Below are positions 17,068 through 28,211 of a stretch of DNA of 64,000 bases, in pieces. The stretch's first letter is position 1, and each line of letters opens with the position of its first letter. The position numbers were made by a program, and so were the translations under genes. This stretch comes from Parvularcula marina (GTDB taxonomy: Bacteria; Pseudomonadota; Alphaproteobacteria; Caulobacterales; Parvularculaceae). The DNA lies in assembly GCF_003399445.1 (NCBI RefSeq), contig NZ_QUQO01000001.1, positions 927,001 to 991,000 of the forward strand. The letters run 5' to 3'. Under the pieces are notes generated by a model that ran no database searches, was not told the DNA's origin, and saw only the letters and a list, made by a program, of their open reading frames with translations.

Positions 17068-18648
17068 CTACCACCAATATCCGTAGAGGCCGAAAAGCAT
17101 CAGGGTAATGATGACTGCGCCGATATTAAAACTGGTCCCGGTTCTGAAGCTGATACCCGCCAGATCGACGACTTTCTCCTCGCTTTGCTGTTTTTGAAGG
17201 AAGGAGACGACGACACCGATCACCATCGCCAGAAGGAAGACCACGCCGACCCGGTCCATAAACGGCATATCGGGGAAGAGATTTGGCCACAGAGCGGACA
17301 GCGCGACGGATGAAATCACGGCCGCAAGGCCGCCAATCTCGGTTGCCCGTTTCCAGAACATGCCAAGCGTGAAGATCGCAACGATGCCGGGGGTCACGAG
17401 GCCCGTCCAGTTCTGGATCTTTTGGAAGACCTGATCCGCCGACCCGAGCAATGGAGTCGCCATGAAGAGCGCTGCCACCAGCGCACCAAAACTCACGATA
17501 CGGCCTGTTGTCACAAGCCGCTGTTCGGAGGCGTTCTTCATAAAGAGCGGTTTCATCAGATCCATCGTGAAGATGGTCGAAATGGAGTTCATCATTGAAC
17601 CGATCGAAGAGACGATGGCCGCAACGAGCGCTGCGAAAATCAACCCTTTAATACCGACCGGCGCAAAACCCATCATGGTCGGATAGGCCTGATCTGATCG
17701 CTCAAAAGCGGGGACTGTTCCATTCGCCACAAGATACGCCGCTGCAATCCCGGGAATGACGATGATGAAAGGCATCAGCATTTTAAGGAAGGCAGCGAAC
17801 AGGATACCCGACTGCGCTTCCTTGATATCCTTTGCGCCAAGTGCCCGCTGGATGATGTACTGATTAAATCCCCAATAGGATATGTTCATGATCCACATCC
17901 CGCCGAGCAATACGCCAATGCCGGGAAGGTTCTTGTATTCAGGATTATCCCGTGAAAGGATCATGTCGAACTTGCCAGGCAGCTCACTCATCAGCACACC
18001 AAAACCATCGACCGGACTGCCCGTGCTGCTGATCTGACCAAGCGCGATCCAGCTAATCAGGATACCCCCAAAGACGAGCAGGACTACCTGAATAATATCG
18101 GTGAGCGCGACCGCCTTCAGCCCGCCATAAAGTGAATAGGCCGCTGCAAACGCGCCCAGCGCCATCATCCCATGGAACATGGAAAGACCGGTAAGGGTGT
18201 TGATGGCCGTCGCGCCAAGCCACATGATGGTGGTGAGGTTCACAACCGTATAAAGAACGATCCAGAAGACACTCATCACATATTTGACTGACGGGCCGAA
18301 CCGGCTCTCTAGGAATTGCGGCATGGTATAAATGCCGCGCTTGAGGAAAATCGGTAGCGCGAATTTCCCGACAAGAATGAGGGTGATGGCGGCCATCCAT
18401 TCATAGGAGGCGATGGCCATGCCGACCGCAAAGCCCGACCCCGACATGCCGATGATCTGCTCAGCCGAAATATTGGCAGCGATTAGAGAGGCGCCAATTG
18501 CCCACCACGGCAATGCCTTGCCCGCGAGGAAATAATCCTCAGTGTCCTTCTTATGGCCAGCCTTTTCCCGCGATACCAGTGTAGCGATTACCACCAGTGA
18601 CAAGGCGTAAATGCCCAGCACCACATAATCGAGTGTTTCCAAGCCCAT
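17068..18648 (-). CDS. Sodium/galactose-type solute symporter (SSS family)
   Basis: The 526-residue protein has about 14 hydrophobic segments and closely follows Vibrio vSGLT as I recall it: TEDYFLAGKALPWWAIGASL, ANISAEQIIGMSGSG, ASYEWMAAITLILVGK, and NISYWGFNQYIIQRALGAK are near identical blocks. vSGLT is a Na+-coupled galactose transporter, which fits the surrounding galactose catabolic genes. The start follows the aldolase stop by one base. Import of D-galactose across the inner membrane is the likely role; glucose is possible. Confidence 0.93.
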   Translation of the reverse strand: MGLETLDYVVLGIYALSLVVIATLVSREKAGHKKDTEDYFLAGKALPWWAIGASLIAANISAEQIIGMSGSGFAVGMAIASYEWMAAITLILVGKFALPIFLKRGIYTMPQFLESRFGPSVKYVMSVFWIVLYTVVNLTTIMWLGATAINTLTGLSMFHGMMALGAFAAAYSLYGGLKAVALTDIIQVVLLVFGGILISWIALGQISSTGSPVDGFGVLMSELPGKFDMILSRDNPEYKNLPGIGVLLGGMWIMNISYWGFNQYIIQRALGAKDIKEAQSGILFAAFLKMLMPFIIVIPGIAAAYLVANGTVPAFERSDQAYPTMMGFAPVGIKGLIFAALVAAIVSSIGSMMNSISTIFTMDLMKPLFMKNASEQRLVTTGRIVSFGALVAALFMATPLLGSADQVFQKIQNWTGLVTPGIVAIFTLGMFWKRATEIGGLAAVISSVALSALWPNLFPDMPFMDRVGVVFLLAMVIGVVVSFLQKQQSEEKVVDLAGISFRTGTSFNIGAVIITLMLFGLYGYWW

Positions 18649-18649
18649 T

Positions 18650-19291
18650 TCAGCTTCCCCTCTGAATAAACTTTACCGCCTCAACCAAAGCGGCTGTATT
18701 TTGTGCAACCTGTTCCGGTGTATCCCCGGGTTTGTAGAGCTCACTACCGATGCCGAAACCTGCGGCGCCTGCATCGAACCATGATTGTATATTGCTGGCC
18801 CCGACGCCGCCGACCGCAAGGACGGAGATGTCTTCTGGCAGAACGGCCATCATGGCTTTCAGTCCAACCTCCCCGATCGTTCCTGCCGGGAACAGCTTCA
18901 GGAACTCAGCCCCCGCCTCGATGGCCGTAAAGGCATCAGTGGGCGTGAAAATGCCCGGCATTGGAATCATGCCGTGGCCGAGAACTGCTTTTATAATCTC
19001 GGGATTGGTATTCGGCGCGACGGCGATCTGACCACCGCAAGCTGCCACACGTTCAGCATCAGACACCGTCAAGACAGTCCCCGCACCGATGATCGCGACC
19101 TCGCTGTACCGGGTAGCCAGTTTTTCAATACTCTCAAAAGCGGATGGCGAATTGAGTGGGACTTCGATGATCCCAACGCCGTTTTCGATTAGGGCAGCGG
19201 CAACATCTTCCACCTCGGACGGGGTCACGCCGCGGAGGATCGCAACAATCGGCATCTCCGCCATATGCTCTTTGAGCCGATCAACCGGCAT
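18650..19291 (-). CDS. dgoA: 2-dehydro-3-deoxy-6-phosphogalactonate aldolase
   Basis: This class I aldolase of the KDPG/KDPGal family (213 residues) cleaves KDPGal to pyruvate and glyceraldehyde-3-phosphate. Visible are PIVAILRGVTPSE, VPLNSP (the DgoA form), GAGTVL, and the Schiff-base Lys in EFLKLFPAGTIG. The start at 19291 is supported by GGGAGGA and lies 11 bases inside the kinase gene; the longer frame adds a non-homologous 35-residue leader. The kinase and symporter neighbours support the galactonate rather than the gluconate pathway. Confidence 0.93.
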   Translation of the reverse strand: MPVDRLKEHMAEMPIVAILRGVTPSEVEDVAAALIENGVGIIEVPLNSPSAFESIEKLATRYSEVAIIGAGTVLTVSDAERVAACGGQIAVAPNTNPEIIKAVLGHGMIPMPGIFTPTDAFTAIEAGAEFLKLFPAGTIGEVGLKAMMAVLPEDISVLAVGGVGASNIQSWFDAGAAGFGIGSELYKPGDTPEQVAQNTAALVEAVKFIQRGS

Positions 19292-20228
19292 GGCTGAGTC
19301 CTCCCCGTTGCGCGATCGCCCAGAGACCGGCAGTGGCCGCGAGCTCTGCATCGAGCGTTTGCGCTTTGATATCGAAGGCTTCGAGCGCGACTTCATATCT
19401 GCGTTGCAGATGGGGAGCGCCGATCAAGGTGACGCTATCGACGTCACTGCCATCTCTCATGGCCTGCAGGGCGCCTGAGATATCTGCGCCAATGATAAGG
19501 CCCGAGAGACGCTCAGCCGCGCTGGTCACATCTTCTGCATCCAGCACTTGCCGTGCCCGGACGGAAAAAATGTCATGGACAAGAGAGCCATTATTCTGGG
19601 CTGTTACCACCGCTTCCAGGAAACTGCTGCCCGGCTCAACGCCCAATTCCACATCGATGGGAATGATAACGCCGGATTGTCGGAAGCCCGCGAACAGCTC
19701 CCCCGCGACACTAGTCAGAAAGCCGGTGACAATACCGCCCTCAACCCTCACCCATTTCGTGTGCGTACCCGGAATGACCACAAGATGCGCGCCCTCCCGC
19801 CGGAGAGGATCGAGTGCCAGCCAGCCGGCAATCTCGGTTTCCTCCCCCCGCATGACATTCGGTGCGCCATCTTCATTGCGGCATGACATACCCGGAACGA
19901 TGTATATGTGCGCATCCCGGCACTGCATTGAATGGCATTCGAAGAATGGCGTGGACGGACAAGCGACATAAGGAACATCAACCCAGCCAATTGTGGACCC
20001 CACCATGCCGGCCAGCAGGATATCTTGCGATATACCCTCATCCAGCCACGGTTCTACCAGATCAAAGACGACACGCTCGAAGTCTTCCCTGTTGATCTTG
20101 GCCGCCCCCGGCCCGGAGAGACTGTCCTGTATATTCGGAACGGGGGCCCCTTCATCGCCAGTCATGCGCCAGAGAGTCAGATGCGTGGTGCCCCACATGC
20201 CGCAAATGAGATCTCCCGGCACGGACAT
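19281..20228 (-). CDS. dgoK: 2-dehydro-3-deoxygalactonokinase
   Basis: The 315-residue ASKHA-fold kinase matches DgoK: N-terminal phosphate loop CGMWGTTHLTLWRM, MVGSTIGWVDVPYVACP, VIPGTHTKWVRVEGGIVTGF with TSVAGELF, and a C-terminal LIGAPHLQRRYEVAL segment. It phosphorylates KDGal at O6. The start at 20228 follows the dehydrogenase stop by one base; the longer frame adds seven residues. It overlaps the aldolase start by 11 bases, indicating coupled translation. Confidence 0.93.
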   Translation of the reverse strand: MSVPGDLICGMWGTTHLTLWRMTGDEGAPVPNIQDSLSGPGAAKINREDFERVVFDLVEPWLDEGISQDILLAGMVGSTIGWVDVPYVACPSTPFFECHSMQCRDAHIYIVPGMSCRNEDGAPNVMRGEETEIAGWLALDPLRREGAHLVVIPGTHTKWVRVEGGIVTGFLTSVAGELFAGFRQSGVIIPIDVELGVEPGSSFLEAVVTAQNNGSLVHDIFSVRARQVLDAEDVTSAAERLSGLIIGADISGALQAMRDGSDVDSVTLIGAPHLQRRYEVALEAFDIKAQTLDAELAATAGLWAIAQRGGLSHAG

Positions 20229-20229
20229 A

Positions 20230-20997
20230 TCAGACGCGCCCCGTATCAATGATGAAGTGCTGACTGGTGATCATCTCACTGTCATCCGCCGCCAGAAACA
20301 GGCCGAGCTTAGCGACATCCGGCGCAAGGATTGTTTTCTTGAGAGGCACAGTGTTTTGCCAGTTCTGAGCCTCTTCATCCGTGTACCAAAGCCGCTTCTG
20401 CCGTTCCGTAATCACCCAGCCGGGAAGGATCGCATTCACCCTGATATTGTCTGGCCCGAACTCATTGGCGAGGGATTTCGTCATGCCCAGCAGCGCAGCC
20501 TTCGCCGTTGCGTAGCCCGACATGTTCGGTAGGCCGAGCAAGGGCGTAATCGAACTCATGATAATGACTGAGCCGCCACCTGCTTTTTTCAGCTCTGGCA
20601 CCGCCGCCTGAACGGCAAAGAATGCAGCATCCAGATTGACGGCCATGCAGCCGCGCCATTCCTCCTCAGTCACATCAAGCGCGGCCTGCCTCGTGTCATT
20701 GGCGACGTTCGAGACGAGCACATCGAGGCGTCCAGTTGCTTTTGCGAAATCGCTTATTGCCTGCTTGAGCGTCGGCACGTCCGTGACATCGAGCTTGCGA
20801 AACCATGGCATAGAAAGTCCTGATGCCTTCATCTGCTCACAGAGCGCATGACCAGCCTCCTCATCGTAATCGACGAACCCGACTGTCATCCCCTGTTGCA
20901 AATAAGCTTCCACAAACGCCGCCCCGATGCCGCTTGCCCCGCCCGTGATGAACACGGACTGGTCTTTCAGGCTCGGATATATGGTCAGCGCCGTCAT
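20230..20997 (-). CDS. SDR-family aldose (galactose) 1-dehydrogenase
   Basis: The 255-residue Rossmann protein has TGGASGIG (NAD-binding, residues about 18-25), VANDTR, and the catalytic Ser with Tyr-x3-Lys in YATAK. The N-terminus LTIYPSLK and the segment RQKRLWYTDEE are close to bacterial aldose dehydrogenases of the xylose/galactose/arabinose type. With dgoK and dgoA beside it, oxidation of D-galactose to D-galactono-lactone is the likely reaction; L-arabinose or D-fucose could also be substrates. It starts two bases after the dehydratase stop. Confidence 0.88.
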   Translation of the reverse strand: MTALTIYPSLKDQSVFITGGASGIGAAFVEAYLQQGMTVGFVDYDEEAGHALCEQMKASGLSMPWFRKLDVTDVPTLKQAISDFAKATGRLDVLVSNVANDTRQAALDVTEEEWRGCMAVNLDAAFFAVQAAVPELKKAGGGSVIIMSSITPLLGLPNMSGYATAKAALLGMTKSLANEFGPDNIRVNAILPGWVITERQKRLWYTDEEAQNWQNTVPLKKTILAPDVAKLGLFLAADDSEMITSQHFIIDTGRV

Positions 20998-20999
20998 GG

Positions 21000-22739
21000 T
21001 CAGTGCGACTCCCTTTTGACTTCATCGCCGCTTCCGCCAACGAGGAAATCGAGATCACATCCCTTGTTCGCCTGCTGCACATGATTTGTATAAAGATGGA
21101 CATAGCCGCGTGTGGAATGTTCTGTCGGACCTGCCCATCGCTCACGGCGCTTAGCCAGCTCTTCATCGCTGACGAGCAGTTCCAGCCTCCGGCCCGGGCC
21201 ATCGAGCAGAATCTCGTCACCCGTTTCAACGAAGGCCAGCGGTCCGCCCGCCTCGGCTTCAGGAGACACATGAAGGACGACCGTCCCGAATGCGGTCCCG
21301 CTCATCCTTGCATCAGAAACACGGACCATGTCCCGCACTCCTTTTTTGAGAAGCTTCTCAGGCAGCGGCATGTTGCCGACCTCCGGCATCCCGGGATAGC
21401 CTTTGGGCCCACAGCCCTTCAGCAGCAGGACAGAATTTTCATCCACCTCAAGGTCGGGATCATCAATACGCGCCTTGAATTCCTCGATATTCTCGAAGAC
21501 GACCGCCTTTCCCCGATGCGATAGCAGTTCCTTCGTGGCCGCACTCGGTTTGATCAGTGCACCGTCAGGTGCAAGGTTGCCATGCAGCACCCACATACCC
21601 GCATCCTCTTTGATCGGATTATCGAGGCTCGCGATGACTTCCGCATTATAGACGCCCGCACCGTCGAAAATCTCGCCAACGGTTCGTCCTTCGACAGATT
21701 TCGCTCCGACATGCAGCCTATCCTTCAGGACATTCATCAACGCAGGCAGACCGCCGGCATAATGTAGATCCTCCATCAGATATTCGCCCGAGGGCTGAAT
21801 ATTGGCGAGCAAGGGAATGCCTTTTCCGACCTTGTCAAAATCCTCAAGCGTGAGCTCCACCCCGACCCTGCCAGCGAGTGCCAGCAGGTGAATCACGGAG
21901 TTCGTCGAACCGCCAATCGCGGCATGAACCATGATCGCATTTTCAAAGGCTTCACGAGTGAGAAAACTCGACAGGCGCTGATCGGACTTCACTAATTCGA
22001 CAATACGCCGCCCACTGATATGGGCCATCGCCTGACGGCGCGCATCAACGGCAGGCAGCGTGCCATTATATGGCATCGCGACACCGAGCGATTCCGCGAC
22101 AGCCGCAAAGCTCGATGCCGACCCCATCGTATTACAGAAGCCACGAGACCGGGACATGGCCGATTCAGCGGCGAAGAAATCTTCCTTGGTGATCTCCCCC
22201 GCCCGGACGGCTTCGGAAAGCCGCCAGACATCAGTTCCCGACCCAATATTCTTCCCACGGAACTTGCCGTTCAGCATCGGCCCTGAGGAAATGACCAGCG
22301 TCGGCAGGTCGACACTCGCCGCCCCCATCAACTGGCCGGGCGTGGTCTTGTCGCAGCCGCCGAGGAGCACAACGCCGTCAATCGGGTTCCCCCGGATCGA
22401 TTCCTCAACCTCCATTGCGAGAAGGTTGCGGAACAGCATGGCGGTGGGCCGCATCTGGGTCTCGCCGAGCGACATGGCCGGAAATTCAAGCGGCAGGCCG
22501 CCGGCTTCCCAGACGCCGCGTTTCACATATTCAGCAATCTCCCGGAGATGCGCGTTACATGGCGTCAGCTCCGACCACGTATTACAGATGCCGATCACCG
22601 GCCGACCGTCAAAGACATCGTCGGGCAGGCCTTGCGCCTTCATCCAGCTGCGATGAATGAAGCCGTCGCGGTCAAGCTTGCCATAGCTGTGCTGGCTGCG
22701 CCGCGGTTTCACAGGCCGTTCGGAATTATCGTCCGCCAT
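21000..22739 (-). CDS. IlvD/Edd-family sugar-acid dehydratase (galactonate/arabinonate type)
   Basis: The 579-residue Fe-S dehydratase has the three cluster-cysteine motifs NTWSELTPCN, GGCDKTTPG and CNTMGSASS, plus MLNGKFRGKNIGSGTDVW. Block for block it follows Rhizobium L-arabinonate dehydratase, an enzyme reported to use D-galactonate and D-fuconate too. In this operon it supplies the D-galactonate to KDGal step that DgoK needs, and no other galactonate dehydratase is nearby. It is the first gene of the catabolic operon; a GGAG lies 11 bases before the ATG. Confidence 0.9.
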   Translation of the reverse strand: MADDNSERPVKPRRSQHSYGKLDRDGFIHRSWMKAQGLPDDVFDGRPVIGICNTWSELTPCNAHLREIAEYVKRGVWEAGGLPLEFPAMSLGETQMRPTAMLFRNLLAMEVEESIRGNPIDGVVLLGGCDKTTPGQLMGAASVDLPTLVISSGPMLNGKFRGKNIGSGTDVWRLSEAVRAGEITKEDFFAAESAMSRSRGFCNTMGSASSFAAVAESLGVAMPYNGTLPAVDARRQAMAHISGRRIVELVKSDQRLSSFLTREAFENAIMVHAAIGGSTNSVIHLLALAGRVGVELTLEDFDKVGKGIPLLANIQPSGEYLMEDLHYAGGLPALMNVLKDRLHVGAKSVEGRTVGEIFDGAGVYNAEVIASLDNPIKEDAGMWVLHGNLAPDGALIKPSAATKELLSHRGKAVVFENIEEFKARIDDPDLEVDENSVLLLKGCGPKGYPGMPEVGNMPLPEKLLKKGVRDMVRVSDARMSGTAFGTVVLHVSPEAEAGGPLAFVETGDEILLDGPGRRLELLVSDEELAKRRERWAGPTEHSTRGYVHLYTNHVQQANKGCDLDFLVGGSGDEVKRESH

Positions 22740-22857
22740 ATCGTGTCGCTCCGGTCACGGAGAGTTCGTGGCGGCAAGCCTTTCCCGGCCCTCCCCCATC
22801 ACGTCTCCGCCCCATGTCCTTTGTCTTTTTATCTTCGTTCAAGCGGCCACAGCCTCA

Positions 22858-22875
22858 GGTATGATGAATAGTACC
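22858..22875. promoter_or_regulatory. Candidate operator of the galactose operon
   Basis: GGTATGATGAATAGTACC is an 18-base imperfect dyad (GGTA...TACC) about 118 bases upstream of the dehydratase ATG. A closely related sequence occurs before the GH2 gene (28149-28166). It lies in the divergent region to the GntR-type regulator, the obvious candidate to bind it. The rest of the 323-base interval 22740-23062 shows no gene I can support. Confidence 0.5.
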
Positions 22876-23027
22876 TAATCACACATTGCCTGTCAGCAGC
22901 AACTCATCATCAGGCACTTCCGCATGGCTGCAGAAAATCCATCCATCATCGGCCAGACCGCAGAACCGCAAAAATAGAGGGTTCCAAGGGAGCGGGACAT
23001 CGGAAAAGTGCAGCCATCATGCGCTTT

Positions 23028-23050
23028 TACCATCATATGATACTATGGTA
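23028..23050. promoter_or_regulatory. Palindromic candidate autoregulatory site of the GntR/FadR gene
   Basis: A 23-base element has outer arms TACCAT and ATGGTA and an inner palindrome ATCATATGAT. It ends 12 bases before the chosen start of the GntR/FadR-type gene. It shares ATCATA/TATGAT half-site elements with the two GGTATGAT dyads but is not the same sequence. Confidence 0.4.
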
Positions 23051-23062
23051 GGACCTGAGGAC

Positions 23063-23791
23063 ATGACCTATCGGCCTCGAAACATTACCGACCAGATCGT
23101 CGACGAGCTCGGCTCCTCCATCGCCACCGGCAAACGTCCCGCGGGGGGCGCCCTGCCGACTGAGCAGCAATTGATCGAGGAATTCGGTGCCAGCCGCACG
23201 GTCCTTCGCGAAGCGATGAAAGTGCTATCGGCCAAGGGACTCGTCACCACCCGGCCGCGGCGCGGCACGATCATCGAGCCTGAGACAGAATGGAATTTGG
23301 CGGACCCGGACATTCTCAACTGGATGCTCAAGCGCAAGAATGTCCTGCCGCTGATGCTGGAATTCATAGACGTACGGCTGGCTATAGAGCCTGCTGCTGC
23401 CGCCCTCGCCGCCCGGCATGGCAGTCTTGAAGCCTATGACCGGATAGAAGCCGCCCTCGCCCGGATGAAGGATGCGACACTCGGGGATGACGATCCCATC
23501 CAGTCCGACATCGCCTTTCACGCTGAAATCCTCAAAGCCAGTGATAACCGGTTTTTCTGGAGCCTCCGGCACATGATTGAGGTGGCGCTTAAATTTTCTA
23601 TCCGTATCACGAATAAACGCAAAGGCGTTGAGCGTGCGAGCTATGACGACCATAAACGGATCTATGACGCGATCTGCGCCCGTGATGCCGGGCAAGCCGA
23701 ACAGCTGATGCGCGACATGCTGCTAGAAGCCAAAGCCCTTCTTTCAGAGGAAGTGACCCGCCTCGACAGCATGCAGGAAACCATGGCCTGA
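23063..23791 (+). CDS. GntR-family (FadR/FCD-type) transcriptional regulator
   Basis: The 242-residue protein has an N-terminal winged helix (residues about 7-75, with LPTEQQLIEEFGASRTVLREAM split around the recognition helix) and a C-terminal FCD effector domain with metal-type residues in DIAFHAEILKASDNRFF and a later His. The ATG at 23063 has GAGG upstream; the longer frame from 22886 has no support. It is divergent from the galactose operon and upstream in order of the GH53/GH2 operon, so it probably senses a galactose-derived acid (DgoR-like role). Confidence 0.88.
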   Translation: MTYRPRNITDQIVDELGSSIATGKRPAGGALPTEQQLIEEFGASRTVLREAMKVLSAKGLVTTRPRRGTIIEPETEWNLADPDILNWMLKRKNVLPLMLEFIDVRLAIEPAAAALAARHGSLEAYDRIEAALARMKDATLGDDDPIQSDIAFHAEILKASDNRFFWSLRHMIEVALKFSIRITNKRKGVERASYDDHKRIYDAICARDAGQAEQLMRDMLLEAKALLSEEVTRLDSMQETMA

Positions 23792-23796
23792 GTGCT

Positions 23797-24915
23797 TTAT
23801 TCTTCCGGGTAGCGATAATCGGCCGAGAAGAAATCAAATCCGCTATGCGCGTTCATACCGTCATAGTCGAAAAAGGCAGCATTCTCCCAATGTGATCCTG
23901 TGCCCCAGCGCGTCGAGCATGAATTTGTGACCCAGGCCGGCTCCCAGTAGACAACACCCTGCCCGTCATTCGAAATGACCGTCTGCGTCAGGTCCAGGAG
24001 ATATTGTTTCTGCCCCTCCAATGTAGCGGGATAGGCGTGGATAAGGGAGTCCTCTCCCAGAATATTCCCCGCTTCATCCTGCCCTTCGAGGGTCCATGGA
24101 TAGGATGTTTCAACGACGATCACGCCTTTGCCGTATTTATGACGCAGACGGCTGATCGTCTCGCCCATCTCCTCCATATTCTTCGAGGACCATTTGGCGT
24201 AATAGCTCATGCCGATGAGGTCAAAATTCTCAAGCCCTGCCGCCATACCGGCCTCGAACCAAGGCTCGATATTCTCCGGCTGTGCAATATGCAGCATAAT
24301 GAGAGGCGTTTTGCCCGCCTGACGGCCCGCTTCGCGTACGCCCCTGATGCCTGCATTGAGAAGGAGTGCATTGCGTTCCCAGTTGATCCCGGTGTCTTCT
24401 GGGACATTCGCGGGCAGCAGGATCTCCGTATTCGTTTCATTCCCGACCTGTACCATTTCAGGCATCAGACCCTGCTTGTTCAAAGTGAGGAGCGTGTCGC
24501 GCGTATAGACAAAGACAGCCTCCGCCAGTTCCTCATCGCTTTCGATATCGGCCCAGGCGGCAGGGATAATCTGATCGCCTGGGTCGGCCCAGTCATCCGA
24601 GTAGTGAAAATCGAGGAGGACTTCCATGCCTACCACTTGCGACCGGCGGATCGCTTCCGTCACATCAGCCAGTGTCGAATATTCTGTCCAGTCAGGTGTG
24701 TGCCACAGACGCAAGCGAACAAGATTGGCGCCTTTCTCGGCAAAGAGCTCGTATGGATCGACCTCCCTTCCATCATCGCGATAGACAGCACCGCAATCCT
24801 CCATCTCGTTCACGTATGACAGATCCGCGCCGAGATAGAGTCTGGTCTCCTCGGCTTGCCCGCCACATGAGACGAGGCACAATGCGGAAGAGGCAAGCAA
24901 AATAGACCGTATCAT
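23797..24915 (-). CDS. GH53 endo-beta-1,4-galactanase lipoprotein
   Basis: The 372-residue protein has a lipoprotein signal (MIRSILLASSALCLVSC) and a GH53 barrel: YLGADLSYVNEMED, GANLVRLRLWHTP, DFHYSDDWADPGDQ, acid/base Glu160 in VQVGNETNTE and nucleophile Glu269 in VVETSYPW. It should cut beta-1,4-galactan (arabinogalactan type I, pectin side chains). The start has AAGGAGGA; the longer frame overlaps GH2. It follows the GH2 gene by ten bases in the same operon. Confidence 0.94.
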   Translation of the reverse strand: MIRSILLASSALCLVSCGGQAEETRLYLGADLSYVNEMEDCGAVYRDDGREVDPYELFAEKGANLVRLRLWHTPDWTEYSTLADVTEAIRRSQVVGMEVLLDFHYSDDWADPGDQIIPAAWADIESDEELAEAVFVYTRDTLLTLNKQGLMPEMVQVGNETNTEILLPANVPEDTGINWERNALLLNAGIRGVREAGRQAGKTPLIMLHIAQPENIEPWFEAGMAAGLENFDLIGMSYYAKWSSKNMEEMGETISRLRHKYGKGVIVVETSYPWTLEGQDEAGNILGEDSLIHAYPATLEGQKQYLLDLTQTVISNDGQGVVYWEPAWVTNSCSTRWGTGSHWENAAFFDYDGMNAHSGFDFFSADYRYPEE

Positions 24916-24925
24916 GATGTCCTCC

Positions 24926-28132
<3,207 letters not shown>

Positions 28133-28148
28133 TCATTTTTGAGGCTTT

Positions 28149-28166
28149 CATACGATTTATCATACC
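28149..28166. promoter_or_regulatory. Candidate operator of the GH2-GH53 operon
   Basis: Read on the reverse strand this is GGTATGATAAATCGTATG, matching the site before the galactose operon at 14 of 18 positions. It lies 26-43 bases upstream of the GH2 ATG, a position suited to repression. A small hairpin (CCAGA/TCTGG, 28165-28179) follows directly upstream. Confidence 0.5.
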
Positions 28167-28211
28167 AGAAGACAATCTGGCGAACTGCACTTCACTCGTG
28201 CGGTTCCGACC

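Noticed and set aside
24004-24819. 271-codon plus-strand open frame
   Set aside because: It is antisense to the GH53 gene, which has both catalytic Glu motifs and a lipobox.
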